A stretch of DNA of 64,000 nt from NCBI GenBank assembly GCA_011033025.1, contig WFMF01000441.1:1-64000 (forward strand). Direction: 5' to 3'. The position numbers and the translations under genes are program-made. Each line of letters begins with the position of its first letter. The first letter of the stretch is position 1. The DNA is from Beroe forskalii. Its lineage: Eukaryota; Ctenophora; Nuda; Beroida; Beroidae. Below are positions 47,101 through 58,110 of this stretch, piece after piece. Below the pieces are notes generated by a model. That model saw nothing but the letters and a program-made list of their open reading frames with translations. It searched no databases and had not been told where the DNA came from.

Positions 47101-50100
47101 GTGCATCCCCACAATGTACAGTGCCATCGCATATATAGTGGGGAGGAATGTACTCAAAAGGACCAAAGCGACAGTTGCGGGAGCCAGGGAAAAGAGGTCC
47201 TACCTTGCACACAAATCCAAAAGTTGTACGATTACTGCCATCACACTTGGCTTCATCGAAACAATGATCGCAGTCACAGAAACCATCACAAAACGAAGTG
47301 TCAGGAACAATTTTACTCGAGCCCCTATTAAGAGGGCATGGGCCACAACGTCGCATTTTGGTATCTGTATCCTCACATCGGTATTCATCTACTGCTATGC
47401 CATGGATAGTATTTTCACAATTCCAGCTACCGTCGCATCGGTAACGCTTGGAATTTAGCACTAAATAAATGTCCGTTGCGTTGAACTTCATTGCTAACGC
47501 AGTGGTTTGATGTTGGTGGCACACGATGTCCCCACATACGCCCTCCCCAGGATCAACTATAACGTTATTGCTTGGACACATGTCATGCCCACAACTCTGA
47601 TAAAAGGATGGGTCGTCTGGGCAGACGTTTGAGAATTCGAGATCGTTGCACTGCTGTCGGGTGATAATGTAGAAGTGGTCGGAGAAAGGACACTTAAAAT
47701 ACCACTTGCCATCGTTTAGGAGGCAACGCTCCTTGATGAAGCCTCTGATGAGAACGAATGTGCACTCTATCATCTGGGGAACTCGAGGAGATGGAATATG
47801 TTGGAAAACTAACATGCCGGTTTTAAAGCTTTCTGTCTGATAGGAATCAACTGGTACGACGACCAAGGATGTGATTATAAAAACTGTTAGGAAACAGGAG
47901 ATAGGCATCCCAGCAAGTTGTTTGACTTCTGATAATTGCTTGATTAGATGTTACAGAACCAATGACAAATCGATTGATTGAAACTTATCTCAAGTAATTC
48001 TGGAAAGTTTGCTGTTGTAGAAAAAGAATGGGCTGAACTAGAGGACAGAATAAAAGAAAGCAACAACACGTCAGCAACAGAATGACAAAACCAACAACAT
48101 TAAAAACACTAACAACAACATCAACAACATTTATAACAATATCAACAACAAAAACAACAATAATAAATAAAAAACACCAACAACATCACCAACAACATCA
48201 TCAACAACTCAACGACGTTGAAAACAACAACATCAACAACAACTAAACCAATGTGCAAGCAAAAAACGATTTTTCTAGTAACACCCCCTCAAGTGCAACA
48301 CAATTGGGACATTGTTTTCATTTACTGTTCCAGTGTGGCAAGAACATTTGAATGAAAGAGAAGATTCAAAATATTTTGAAGGGTCTTGTCAAGTGACATT
48401 TGTCTCGTCACTACCAGGAAGCCCACATTACCTACCCACCCACCCAACCCATGAAAAGAGGTCGGATATCGAAAAATAGCAAGGGGGGTTTAATTTTTGG
48501 TGTTTATATATTTTCCTGTTTATCATTGTTTTTATTGACGATTTTTGACTTTTTCACGGAATGTTACCATTTTTGTTCACGATTTGCCGCCCTTTAGTGG
48601 AATGGTGCCTCTTTTGTTGAGGATTTCAAATTGTTTATAAAATGTCACCATTTTTGTTGTTCTAGCACTTTTCTGAAATTTCGGTATGTTGCCATTTCTG
48701 TCGATGATTATCAGCCTTATTTGAAATGGTTCCATTTTTTCAACAAAATTACACAAATTTTGCAAGAATTACACGATTATACCACATTCGAGTCATTTGT
48801 GTTTGAAATTTTGATCCTGTAATTGGAAATAGTTCCGAAAATCGAACCCCAAGTAGATGTCGAAAAATGCAAATGGGGGTTGAATTTTTGGGGGATTATG
48901 GGGGTTAGCCCCTCCAAAGGGAAAACGTAGTCCTCTCACAAAATGTAAGTAACCTTTCAACCCGAGTGTCCGTGTCTATCTATTAGTCTTTATTTATGAA
49001 AAACGATGCGGATTGATCATTGATTGCGATACTAGATTTGCATGTGGCTACGCCGTAGTCCATACAAAACTCTACGAATTCGTGAAGTTTATTAAATAAA
49101 CTTTATCAGACTGAAAACGCTTTTATTAAGTCTGACGATTATATTCATATATTCCCCCTTTTCATGCGTGAGACAGTCTTGCATAAGAAATTAATCTGGG
49201 GTTGTGTTGAGAAACACACTTTGTAGATACCAACACAATAGCCGCTCGGACTGAACAATAGTGAAGAAAAAAGCATATCATAGTGAAGAAAGAAAGCTGC
49301 ATATCATAGTGAAGAAAGAAAGCATATCATAGTGAAGAAAAAAGAATATCACAGTATCTTGGCGCTAAGATCATTAACATAATGATAAAGGTACCCTGCG
49401 AGAAATTTTTATGTTGGATAATAATTCTAGGGATCAAAAATCGAGGTGTTTTTCAATATCACCTATGTCAAGAGGGTTCAACCGTAATATTTTGGAAAAC
49501 ACGAATTTAAGATAGTAGCCCTAGTAGTTGGCCACTGGCCAGAATGGTCTGGACGTGTACAAACATTTTGGCAGTGGTTTCAAGTCAATAGGTCCAAAAT
49601 TGCTCATGTGATGTCTCAGATTATAATGGGGTCCAAAAATTAGAATTTCCATGTCTATTTTACTGCAGAGAAGCCTTTAAATGTCAAAAATGGCCAACTT
49701 GCATTCTGGCTCCTATCGCTGTGTCCCTTGAGCCCTCCCCCACATTCCCCCCTCTGTGTAGGGGTTCACTGTGTAGCTGTCTAGCCAGGTAGCGTTCCAA
49801 TGAGCTAGGTACTCCCGCAGCTTCACTTCGTCTGTACCCGGCTGAACACACACCTGCAATGGTCAGAGGACTACAAACAAACACAAATAACAATTCTTTC
49901 AACAAACTAAAACTAGTTTATGATCACCAAAGATGCTGTGATATCAGACAAAATTTCTTCATTGAAGCGCCTTCCTACTCCCCAAAAGGACATGAACATT
50001 GAGGCATGTACTAATACAAGCACAAACTCAAATTAAACAAAAGCCGTGAAGTCACCTGGAAGCCGCAGCCGAGGTGGCAGTAGTTGGTGCCGCTCTGAGT

Positions 50101-53100
50101 CTCCGCACACCGTCCCAGGGCTGGCCCCTGGCACGCCACGTGGTAGGGCACGCTGGTGCGGGCGTGGTAGTGGTACACCACCTCACCCGTGTCCACAGGG
50201 CCAAAGTGCCCCCCGCACTCGTCCACCACGGGGGTGGTGCCCCCCTGCTCCTGATAGCCGTAGATCCCGAAGCCATCCAGCGCCCAGCCCACCAGCTGGG
50301 CGTGTTCCCGGGGCTTCCCGCCCACTGCCACCCCTTTGGCTGCCTCCCTGAAGGGAATCAGGCACTCTGCTGCCTTGTGGAAGTGGTATTTGGGCGGTCC
50401 CCACGTCGCCCCCGGAGTCTGGTCATTCCCCATGGGGGGCGTCACGTGACCCCCGCACGGCAGCTGGAACCCCGCGTCGTCAATGCTGAAGTCCCCCGCG
50501 ATGTTGGGTCCCTTGATGATGACCCCGTTAATCGCGACCCCCTGAGCGTCCCCCTGAGTCTTGGCGCCGTCCACCCTCCGGACGTCGTACATGTCCCCCG
50601 GACGGTCTGGCTGGGTTGGGTTCCCCTCCAGGCGTATCTTGTACAGGTCCTCCTGCGCCACCCACACATCGCCGTAGGGGGTGCTGCCTGGACCGTTGTT
50701 CTCACCTCCGCACTGCAGATCTGTAGGGATTGGGGGTTATTAAGTTATCATCTGTTTCTTTTATAGTCAACTGATTGAGTCAATATTAAGTTATCATCTG
50801 TTTCTCTTATAATTAGTCAACTAATTCATTCCTTACTCAATTGTCTGCTGTACGGTTGTGATAAGTATGGGCTGAAGACGATTAGCACATGCTATTCGAA
50901 AGCTGCCAATCAAACCAATCTCGGGTTAAAATAAGAGTCTAGAACACAGCCAACACAAGAAGGCAATTATTAGCACTGTGCTGGAATCTCTTTAATGTAA
51001 CAACTTAACACCACTGAAATTGTTGACTTAAAATAACATAAAACATACAGCATATTACTAATTACATGAAGTAGCACTGACCGGGGAAGTGACATCTACC
51101 CTCCTCTATCTCCTGGGGGATGCAGTACCCCAGTCCCAGGCCTATAGGGCAGTAGGGGTTCACGTGGAAGTCAGGCACGTTGTTCGAGGCGATGTAACGG
51201 TGGGTGTCATCCGTCACCATCTCCATACAGTTACCTGTCAGGTGTCATGTGGTGAAGAGTTAATTAAGTGCTGTTTTTAGGATTGTTGGGGAGTCAAATA
51301 ATATATCGTGCTTTGGTTCTGATGAACGTTGGATTTTGGACGTTTTGAATATACGTTCCGATCATTTTTTGTGAACAAAAAATTTAACCAATTTATTTCA
51401 CCCAGATAATGGGTTTCCTTGCTCAGCGCTCACTAGAGCTTCGCGGGGTTGGGGGCAACCCTCCAACTACAGAGTGTTGCCCCCAACCCCGCATAAGGGG
51501 GTGTGTGGGGTCAGTGAATACTGCTCAAAAAGTAATCAAAAACTTTATCTCACCAGAGTTCTCAATGCTATATGTAATATCACCTGCTTCAAAATTTCTC
51601 AAAAAGTAATCTAACTCACCGAAGTTGTTAGCCGGCGTGTGATGTTTGCCCCATGTTATATCCAAGCACTTGACTTTGTCTAGAACCGGGAATTTATCCC
51701 TATTATCGCTGTCAATGTTGCTGTAATCCTGGTCGAAGTCGTAGGTCACAACATTATCTCGAGTAGCTTTACCCGTTGTCACGGTGCCAACTGGGTTGTT
51801 CTCAACCAGGGTGCCATTGCCGTTATCGGTGCTGGTGTCAGTATCCCGTGTTTGTCGTTGATGCACGTCTCTTCTCCTTAAATTGGCATACTCTCCGCAC
51901 CTGAGAAATGATGGAAATTCAATGAGGCAGAAGAAAATGTATGTTACATTATTACGACGTGCCCTGTCTTAGAATCTTTTTGTAATCAGGGAAATATAAT
52001 AGTTATAGTTCCTTCAATCACAATTTAAAGTAGTAAGATATAAAACCAATTACCAACTTCATTGACAGAATTGAGCCCTACCTTGGTCTGTGATCTCGTA
52101 GACCTTGATGACACCTGTCCATTGCGTCTTGGCTGACTGCCAGCTTGAATGTAGTGCATTCTGTCACCAGGACCAACACCTGCGAGATAAGATTTCGTAG
52201 ATATAGTAATCTGTAACTAGTTGTCTGTAACTTCTCAATCGGGAGTCAGAGAAATATGAATTTTAGATTTTTCATATGAGCTATTATAGGGCATGAAATA
52301 AGCAATAAGATCATAATATACAAAAAAATGGATTGTATATGAAAAATCCATGTACTTTCTAAATCTATGTTAATATGGTTGAAACTTACTCCGAACATAA
52401 GGCCCCGTGTTACCATTTTCACTGCCGTACTGATCTCAGTGCTAAAACGATATTCATAAAACAAAATGCCTATAGGGTACACCATGTCGGAGGGAGTTTT
52501 CATCAGTGAAATTATAAAAGCAAGAAATTATAAAAATCGAATTTAAAAGCGAAAAATTTTTCATTTCACACGAAAAGCTGGATAGATTGTAATTAATGTT
52601 ACAAAAATTTTCTCTTTGGTACACATCGTACTGATGTACATGCTACAAATTTGCAGGTGACCCCTTATCAACACCTACTGTGACAAATTCTTGATAAAAC
52701 TGCTGATAACAACATAATATCGTATCGCAAAGTGGGGATTGTTCATAAATTATGAAATATAACCCCTGCCGGATATTGAGCGGTAATTCTTCTGAATAAA
52801 ATGCTTGTTAGGTATATTAAATTATGGATTATTAATTAGTGGCACCATTTGCTACAAAATACTTCCTGCTCTCCCTCTCAGGCATCCTAAAGTTGCTTAC
52901 TCCTCAGGCACCCTAAAGTTGTTTACTCCCCCCTCAGGCGCCCTAGAGTCGCACTCTCCCCCCAGGCATCCTAAAGTTTCCCCCTCGGGCACCCTAAAGT
53001 TGCAATCCCCCCTCGGGCACCCTAGAGTTGCACTCCCCCCTCAGTCATCCTAAAGTTTCCCCTCAGGCACCCTAAAGTTGCACTACCCTTCAGGCACCCT

Positions 53101-53400
53101 AGAGTTGCACTCCCCTCAGGCTATCCTAAAGTCGCACTCCCCCTCAAGCATCCTAAAGTTGCACTCCCCCTTCAGGCACCCTAAAGTTGCACTCCCCCTC
53201 AGGCATCCTAAATTTGCACTCCCCCTCAGGCACGTGTCAGTGGAAGACAGCTACACGAGCCGGGAGCTGGAGAAGGCGTTCATGGCGCACTCTGGCGCCC
53301 ACTTCGCCCAGAAAACATCGCCCTCGCTCCTCATCCCGAAAAACGTTGGGAACATGTACACAGCCACCCTCTACTCCTGCATAGCTTCTCTCTTTGTCAG
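41134..53400 (+). CDS. HMGCS1: Hydroxymethylglutaryl-CoA synthase, 3' end outside the window
   Basis: The enzyme condenses acetyl-CoA with acetoacetyl-CoA to HMG-CoA in the mevalonate pathway. Seven exons join in phase: 41134-41236, 41380-41519, 41905-42083, 42510-42631, 42967-43160, 43481-43587 and 53230-53400. They cover about 339 residues, to [10 protein letters not shown]. The catalytic Glu is in [15 protein letters not shown], the acyl-carrying Cys in [16 protein letters not shown], and the His in [12 protein letters not shown]. The start [17 protein letters not shown] matches the cytosolic form, without a mitochondrial leader. The last 120 or so residues, including the expected GVFSYGSG segment, are not found before 64000, so another long intron or a truncation is implied. 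The 9.6-kb intron 43588-53229 holds two opposite-strand genes. Confidence 0.93.
42305..42509 (+). repeat. Minisatellite of acceptor-like units before HMGCS exon 4
   Basis: Five to six units of about 36 bp read TTCTGAAGATCTTCACCCCT followed by CCCTCTAGAAAG. Each contains a pyrimidine tract ending in CTAG. The last, diverged unit supplies the tract before the true exon start at 42510. Confidence 0.88.
43891..44139. repeat. 249-bp near-perfect palindrome
   Basis: The arms begin CAAAGAAATTCAGCGCAAAT and meet near 44015 at TTGTGAATCACAAG. There are only a few mismatches. It lies in the large HMGCS intron, between exon 6 and the LDLa-GPCR gene. A MITE of the fully palindromic type is likely. Confidence 0.92.
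44554..47908 (-). CDS. LDLa-repeat GPCR, three disruptions
   Basis: An intronless receptor of about 1119 codons. It opens with a signal peptide ([15 protein letters not shown]), followed by about eight LDL-receptor class A modules, for example [18 protein letters not shown] and [16 protein letters not shown]. Seven helices follow from [15 protein letters not shown] to [16 protein letters not shown] (NPxxI), then a Ser/Thr-rich tail. The architecture resembles GRL101 or relaxin-type receptors, but I see no leucine-rich repeats. Breaks are a one-base loss at the T run (46291-46294 on the plus strand), an in-frame TAG at 45651-45653, and a one-base loss at the A run (45406-45410). Both frameshifts are in homopolymers. 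It is either a consensus-damaged gene or a young pseudogene. It lies inside the HMGCS intron on the opposite strand. Confidence 0.88.
48080..48250. repeat. AACAACATC simple repeat
   Basis: Imperfect AAC and AACATC trinucleotide repeats, just upstream of the LDLa-GPCR start codon. Confidence 0.9.
48520..48760. repeat. Diverged ATGGTACCATTTTTGTT repeat relics
   Basis: Units such as GGAATGTTACCATTTTTGTT and GAAATGGTTCCATTTTTTC recur about four times, flanked by AATGGGGGTTGAATTTTTGGG. They match the array at 19965-20760. Confidence 0.7.
49713..52179 (-). CDS. YHYH-domain secreted protein (5' end uncertain)
   Basis: YHYH proteins are mostly extracellular and of unknown function. Minus-strand exons 51620-51900, 51082-51234, 50056-50720 and 49713-49853 (stop TAG) join in phase. 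They encode [77 protein letters not shown] and [14 protein letters not shown]. About a dozen Cys suggest disulphides. An upstream exon 52082-52179 keeps phase, but its better-looking frame ([14 protein letters not shown]) is a different one, so a break or alternative acceptor at 52160 is possible. No signal peptide exon was found. The exon 50056-50720 is strikingly GC-rich compared with its surroundings. The gene lies inside the HMGCS intron, opposite strand. Confidence 0.88.
52870..53229 (+). repeat. 27-bp minisatellite of acceptor-like units before HMGCS exon 7
   Basis: About 13 units of CTCAGGCACCCTAAAGTTGC followed by ACTCCCC. Each has a pyrimidine run and CAG followed by GCAC or GCAT. 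The real exon at 53230 begins GCAC after the same CCCCCTCAG, so the last unit runs into the exon boundary. Confidence 0.93.
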
Positions 53401-53941
53401 GTTAGAGCTCCCTCACATGTTATAGGGGAATGGTTTCCATACAATACACGGGAATGGAATATTGTTGGGATTGGATTAATGACAAGCTTCGCCAAATTGA
53501 GTAAAAACCCGACCCAAAAAGCCAAAAATTCGTAATTGGAACTCGAAAAAACAACAGCCAAAATTTTGTTGAATCTTTATTCCCTGTCACTTTTTTGAAA
53601 CTGTTCAATTGGGATGAAATAATGAAATATCGGAAAATTCGATACTGTCATACCATCAAAATTATATCATTGATTTTTTGAATATAACGTTTATACAATG
53701 ATGGTCCATAGCAAATTCATTTCGAATATCTTTGGTAAGGTATGTATGTCACGTTCATTAAATTGGCATTTAGATGTTTATCTTGCCACATAGCTGTAGC
53801 AGTGTTCCTGGCCTGTTAATAATGTGTTGGTACCCTCACAGCTCACTTTTAACATGCATATTACCCACGCTTTGCACTGCTATCTTTCTGCTCACTTACT
53901 TATATTAATAAACTCGGCTTCTCCTTGACTAATATGCACTA

Positions 53942-54125
53942 TTACTATTTAACTCACAGGCCGTTCGCCGAGTTTGAAATCCAGTTCACGGAGCAGACCC
54001 GTACTTTTTTCGGATCGTTAAATAATAGTGTTACTACACACGGATATCGGTGTGGATTTCCCATATTCCACTCGGCTTCGCCTCGAGGAATATTCACCAA
54101 TCCACACATCAGTAGTGTGTAGTAA
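53942..54125. repeat. Hairpin-array unit, inverted copy
   Basis: Reverse-complement copy of the units at 54668-55431, from ATTTAACTCACAGGCCG to CACATCAGTAGTGTGTAG. It shows a 65-codon plus-strand frame, which I take as a repeat artefact. Confidence 0.85.
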
Positions 54126-54128
54126 TAT

Positions 54129-54303
54129 AGAGTTACTCAACGAATAAGTGTGAAGTAACATGATTTATGCCACGAGCGAAGCGAGTTGCATAAATCGCAT
54201 TATTCACCGAAGCCGAAGGCTGAGTTGAATAATGATTTGTTTTCATCGAGGGCGCAGCCCGAGTTGAAAACATGCTGTTACTTCACACTTATGAGTTGTG
54301 TAA
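54129..54303. repeat. Cloverleaf-like structure: outer stem with three hairpins
   Basis: The outer arms AAGTGTGAAGTAACATG (54146) and CATGCTGTTACTTCACACTT (54272) pair. Between them lie three hairpins with different stems: GATTTATGC/GCATAAATC, CATTATTCA/TGAATAATG and TGTTTTCA/TGAAAACA. All have related apices of the form CGAGxGAAGxGAGTTG. Confidence 0.8.
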
Positions 54304-54667
54304 CGATATTATTCACCAAGTGTAAAAAAGTACAAAGCATTGACCCTTTAAAAGGCTGAGATTTTTAGCATTCTGCACAGTTCACAGCAGAAAAGGACGT
54401 TCTCTAGTATCACTTTTTTTGGTGTAGAGAAATTATTTACTGATCAGTCAAGGTAGCAGTGTGCCAGCTCTCCCAGCAGAAAAGGACGTTCTGTCGTATC
54501 ACTTATTTGGCCCAAGTGTTGAATAACATCATAAAAATGGCAAATAACACGATGTAAGAGTGGAGTAACATGGTAAAAGTGTGCAATAATACCAAAAGGG
54601 TGGAGTAATACGACAAAAAACTCTAAATAATACGTTTTTATTCAACCGGTATAACCCCACCACATGG

Positions 54668-55431
54668 TGAATAATATTATGTTACTACACACTATAGAGG
54701 TGTGGATTGGTGAATATTCCTCGAGGCGAAGCCGAGTGGAATATGGGAAATCCACACGATATCCGTGTAGTAACATTATTATTTAACGATCCGAAAAAAG
54801 TACGCGGTTGCTCCGTAAACTGGATTTCAAACTCGGCGAACGGGCTGTGAGTTAAATAATATCATGTTACTACACACTATTGAGGTGTGGATTGGTGAAT
54901 ATTCCTCGAGGCGAAGCCGAGTGGAATATGGGAAATCCACACCGATATCCGTGTGTAGTAACATTATTATTTAACGATCCGAAAAAAGTACGAGGCCGCT
55001 CCGTAATCTGGATTTCAAACTCGGCGAACGGGCTGTGAGTTAAATAATATGATGTTACTACACACTATTGAGGTGTGGATTGGTGAATATTCCTCGAGGC
55101 AAAGCCGAGTGGAATATGGGAAATCCACACCGATATCCGTGTGTAGTAACATTATTATTTAAAACGATCCGAAAAAAGTTACAATTCCGCTCCGTAAACT
55201 GGATTTCAAACTCGGCGAACGGGCTGTGAGTTAAATAATATGATGTTACTACACACTATTGAGGTGTGGATTGGTGAATATTCCACCGAGGCGAAGCCGA
55301 GTGGAATATGGGAAATCCACACCGATATCCGTGTGTAGTAACATTATTATTTAACGATCCAAAAAAAGTACGAGGCCGCTCCGTAATCTGGATTTCAAAC
55401 TCGGCGAACGGGCTGTGAGTTAAATAATATC
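54668..55431. repeat. About 188-bp tandem array of paired hairpins, four units
   Basis: Each unit holds GTTACTACACAC/GTGTGTAGTAAC arms enclosing GGTGTGGATT/AATCCACACC arms and an apex CTCGAGGCGAAGCCGAG. A second hairpin with ATTATTTAAC/GTTAAATAAT arms follows. The start word GGTGTGGATTGG occurs near 54700, 54884, 55073 and 55265. Confidence 0.92.
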
Positions 55432-55480
55432 ATATTAATATTCATCCCAATGCCGTCGAATAATAATATGTTAATTCTAC

Positions 55481-56740
55481 TCAAGTATGTTTGATGACTT
55501 TCATTCTGGTTGATAACTCACTTTCACCTGGGTCATCAATCAAACATATTGACACTGGAACAGCGTCATCAAAGTCAACTGCACCGTAGCCAGTGTCCAG
55601 AATTTCATACAAACCACCTTGATCAACGTTGTCCACTTTCACTTGTAACTGAAAATAACCTTTACTGAAAATAACTTATATTATGGGAATATTGGTTCAT
55701 GTTTCTACCCAAAGTTAACTGGTATCAAAGAAGCAAGACTTAGGAAATACAAATCCGAAGACTTTTAACTTAAGAAATTTGAATTCTGTAATAAAAACGT
55801 TGCCTCGTAAACCAATTTTCGTCCGTGCACGTACATTTAAATTTGTAACGCGTGCTATTTCCAGTTGTCACTAACTGGGATATAACGGCAGTTTAAGAGG
55901 TGAAAGTATACAATTATGGAATTGATGCCTGATAACAAAGTACTTTTAGTACAAATTAGGGAGAGGGAAATGAGGTTGGCATTCGAGTTCTTGCGCACCC
56001 ACCTTTACTATATAACCGCCATTTGTCCCAGAGTTCCTCCATATTATGCACCTGTACTGCCCTATGACAATGTCACTGGAAACTGTACATGTTTCTGTCT
56101 GCCCTGAAAGAAAAGACCCAGGGCAAGGCAGTTCGGCAGTTTGAGACATTGTGCCCTTTATAGTGACGAACATATCATCATAAGAGCCATCGTAATAACC
56201 ACTTCCGATTGTTACTGTTATTTGGTAATCAACTGAAAAGTATTATCAAAGTATGGTAAAAGTGTGATAAAAGTGTGATAATAATACCTGGGAATGGTAC
56301 AATTTTTGCTGAGAATTTTCGGTTCATTTCCGATATGGTGCTATTGCTGTTGAAAATTTTCGGCCCTTTTCTGAATTGATCACGCAAGTATCGCGTCTGT
56401 ATCACGCCAGTTGAACGCCAGTATCACGCCAGTATCGCGCCAGTCAGAACTAACTTAAAGCCAGAACGCCAGTAACACGCAAGACGCAAGTCTGATACTG
56501 GAGTGCTGCTGGCGTCCTGGCATTGAGTTAGTTTCGGATGGCGTGATGCTGGCGTGATACTGGCGCGATACTTGCGTGATCAATTCAGAAAAGGGCCGAA
56601 AATGTTCAACAGCAATAGCACCATATCGGAAATGAACCGAAATTTACCAATAAGAGGTGCTGATGTCTATGTTTTTCATACCAACCTGCACCAGCTTTAA
56701 GTACCAGAAGGAGTGAAACTAGGATCTGTGATCCTGTCAT
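55481..56740 (-). CDS. Small secreted PLAT-like protein, copy A
   Basis: Three minus-strand exons (56686-56740, 56003-56232, 55481-55648) join exactly to 150 residues. Exon 1 is a signal peptide (MTGSQILVSLLLVLKAGA). The rest reads as a beta-sandwich of PLAT/LH2 type: VDYQITVTIGSGYYDGSYDD, MFVTIKG, a Cys pair (PCPGS and TCTVSS), IGQYRCIIWRNSG, then LQVKVDNVDQGGLYEILDTG and AVPVSIC. PLAT domains usually bind lipids or membrane partners. Here the assignment is by pattern and is moderate. A paralogue in the same orientation starts 6.0 kb downstream in window coordinates. The two share flanks of about 1.2 kb. Confidence 0.82.
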
Positions 56741-57870
56741 CTATCAGCAGCTGTGAATTTTCGTTCAAGTATACCTAATAACGATAAAGTAAATATAACT
56801 GCTCAAAGGAAGAATGTGACACTGAAGAGAAGTTATTATAGTCCGAGCCGAGGGATAATAACAATCAAATAATGCCATCGGAAGCAGCCAGAATGTAAGG
56901 AATTTGTAACCTACATGGCTCACGTATTCCTCATTTTTTCAAAAGATTATACTGTAGTACCGATTTTTCACATTAACTGACTGAATGGATAATTTATGCT
57001 GCAAATTATACCTTGATAATATCTATCATGAATCGAATACTTTCAATTAGAATAGTCAAATCAACTGGCGGGCTGGGATTCTTGTTTTGCTTCACAGGAT
57101 CCCTCGAAAGGTCAAAAATGGCTAGCTCACATTCTGACTGCTTTTGATGATAGCAATTAAATAATAAACAGTAAAGTAGTGAAACAACAGAAACATTGTA
57201 AAGTTGTGAAACGTTAAATTGCACTCAAGATTCAGCAACGCATGGCGGCAAGATTCGATGATTCTGGTCCTCCACTTCAAAGTGGGCGCCTTTTCTCCTC
57301 TCTTGAGTTATTATCATTCTGAAGATGATAATCATATGCGCCGAATGCAATGGACCTACACGCGAATAGTCAATACTTCAATTGTCTGTAACCTTTACTG
57401 ATTTTGATTGGATGAACGGAATATAGATGGTGTTAGATGAGTTTCGGAACCCTTTCTGATACCACATAAAAGAGTTTGTACCACTTGAACATAATTATGA
57501 GTAAGCTCTATTTGACCCTCACCATCAGGCACCTCTGCGTATCAAACCCTCTTCGGTTTAGGGAAATTATTCATATATGCTTTCTCACTTGACGCTGACA
57601 ACAGTGGAGTAAAGGGGCGCCAATTAGACAGACCATCTATCATGGTTCTAAAATATGAATATTAAAACTATTATATTCTCTAATTGTGATGATTGTTCTA
57701 TTTGGTGTCTCTGCAAACGGCTAACGGAAGAAGGCTTAAAAAGTGAAGAGGTGTAATATATGCAAAGTTTACCTAAACCAAGGAAGGTTTGATATTAAGA
57801 AGAGAGCCGATGTCTGATTGTGAGTCTAAACTGCCGCAACGTCACTTCAAGCTGCTCAGTTGAACTTTAA
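56640..57870. repeat. Segmental duplication, copy A (5' flank of PLAT-like gene A)
   Basis: Near-identical to 62640-63860, with scattered substitutions and small indels. It includes exon 1 of the PLAT-like gene and its presumed promoter. Confidence 0.93.
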
Positions 57871-57929
57871 ACTTTTCAAGCAACAATTGTACATCGAAGT
57901 ACCAAAGGACCGGTTACCATTTCTCAGTA

Positions 57930-58110
57930 AATCCGATTACAATTTCGGTCGGTTCGCTAAAAACGCCGGTTAACCGGTGTTTCGGTTCGGTTAACCGACC
58001 GGTTTCCCTGATTAACGGTTAATTGCGAAATCAAAATATTCGGTTACGGTTGGCTGAAAACGCCCGGTTAACCGGAATTTCGGTTTCGGTTCGTTTAACC
58101 GGTCGTTTCC
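57930..58110. repeat. CGGTTAACCG palindrome cluster
   Basis: Words CCGGTTAACCGG, CGGTTCGGTTAACCG and GGTTAACCGACCGG repeat in both directions over about 180 bases. Such ends are common in hAT-like MITEs, but clear boundaries are not seen. Confidence 0.65.

Larger units (their letters stand above)
47909..49712. other. 5' flank of the LDLa-GPCR with simple repeats
   Basis: Holds the AAC-rich tract (48080-48250), relics of the ATGGTACC repeat (48520-48760) and a CATAGTGAAGAAAGAAAG microsatellite at 49255-49345. No exon is recognised. Confidence 0.5.

Noticed and set aside
47036..47458. Plus-strand frame of 140 codons opposite the LDLa modules
   Set aside because: It is a mirror of Cys-rich LDLa coding sequence.
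17734..47908. A non-standard genetic code in which TAA or TAG is read as an amino acid
   Set aside because: DBF4, SURF1, ALG6, the YHYH gene and PLAT copy A use TAG, TGA or TAA as final stops, and none of the well-supported exons has an internal stop. In-frame stops occur only in the MFS gene and the GPCR, both of which also have frame breaks.
50046..50766. Long plus-strand frame opposite the YHYH exon (230 codons)
   Set aside because: It is a shadow caused by the high GC content of the YHYH exon, which has clear family motifs on the minus strand.
53925..54122. Plus-strand frame with RPFAEFEIQFTEQTR as a possible further HMGCS exon
   Set aside because: The same sequence recurs inverted in the 54668-55431 array, and it does not resemble the expected HMG-CoA synthase segment.
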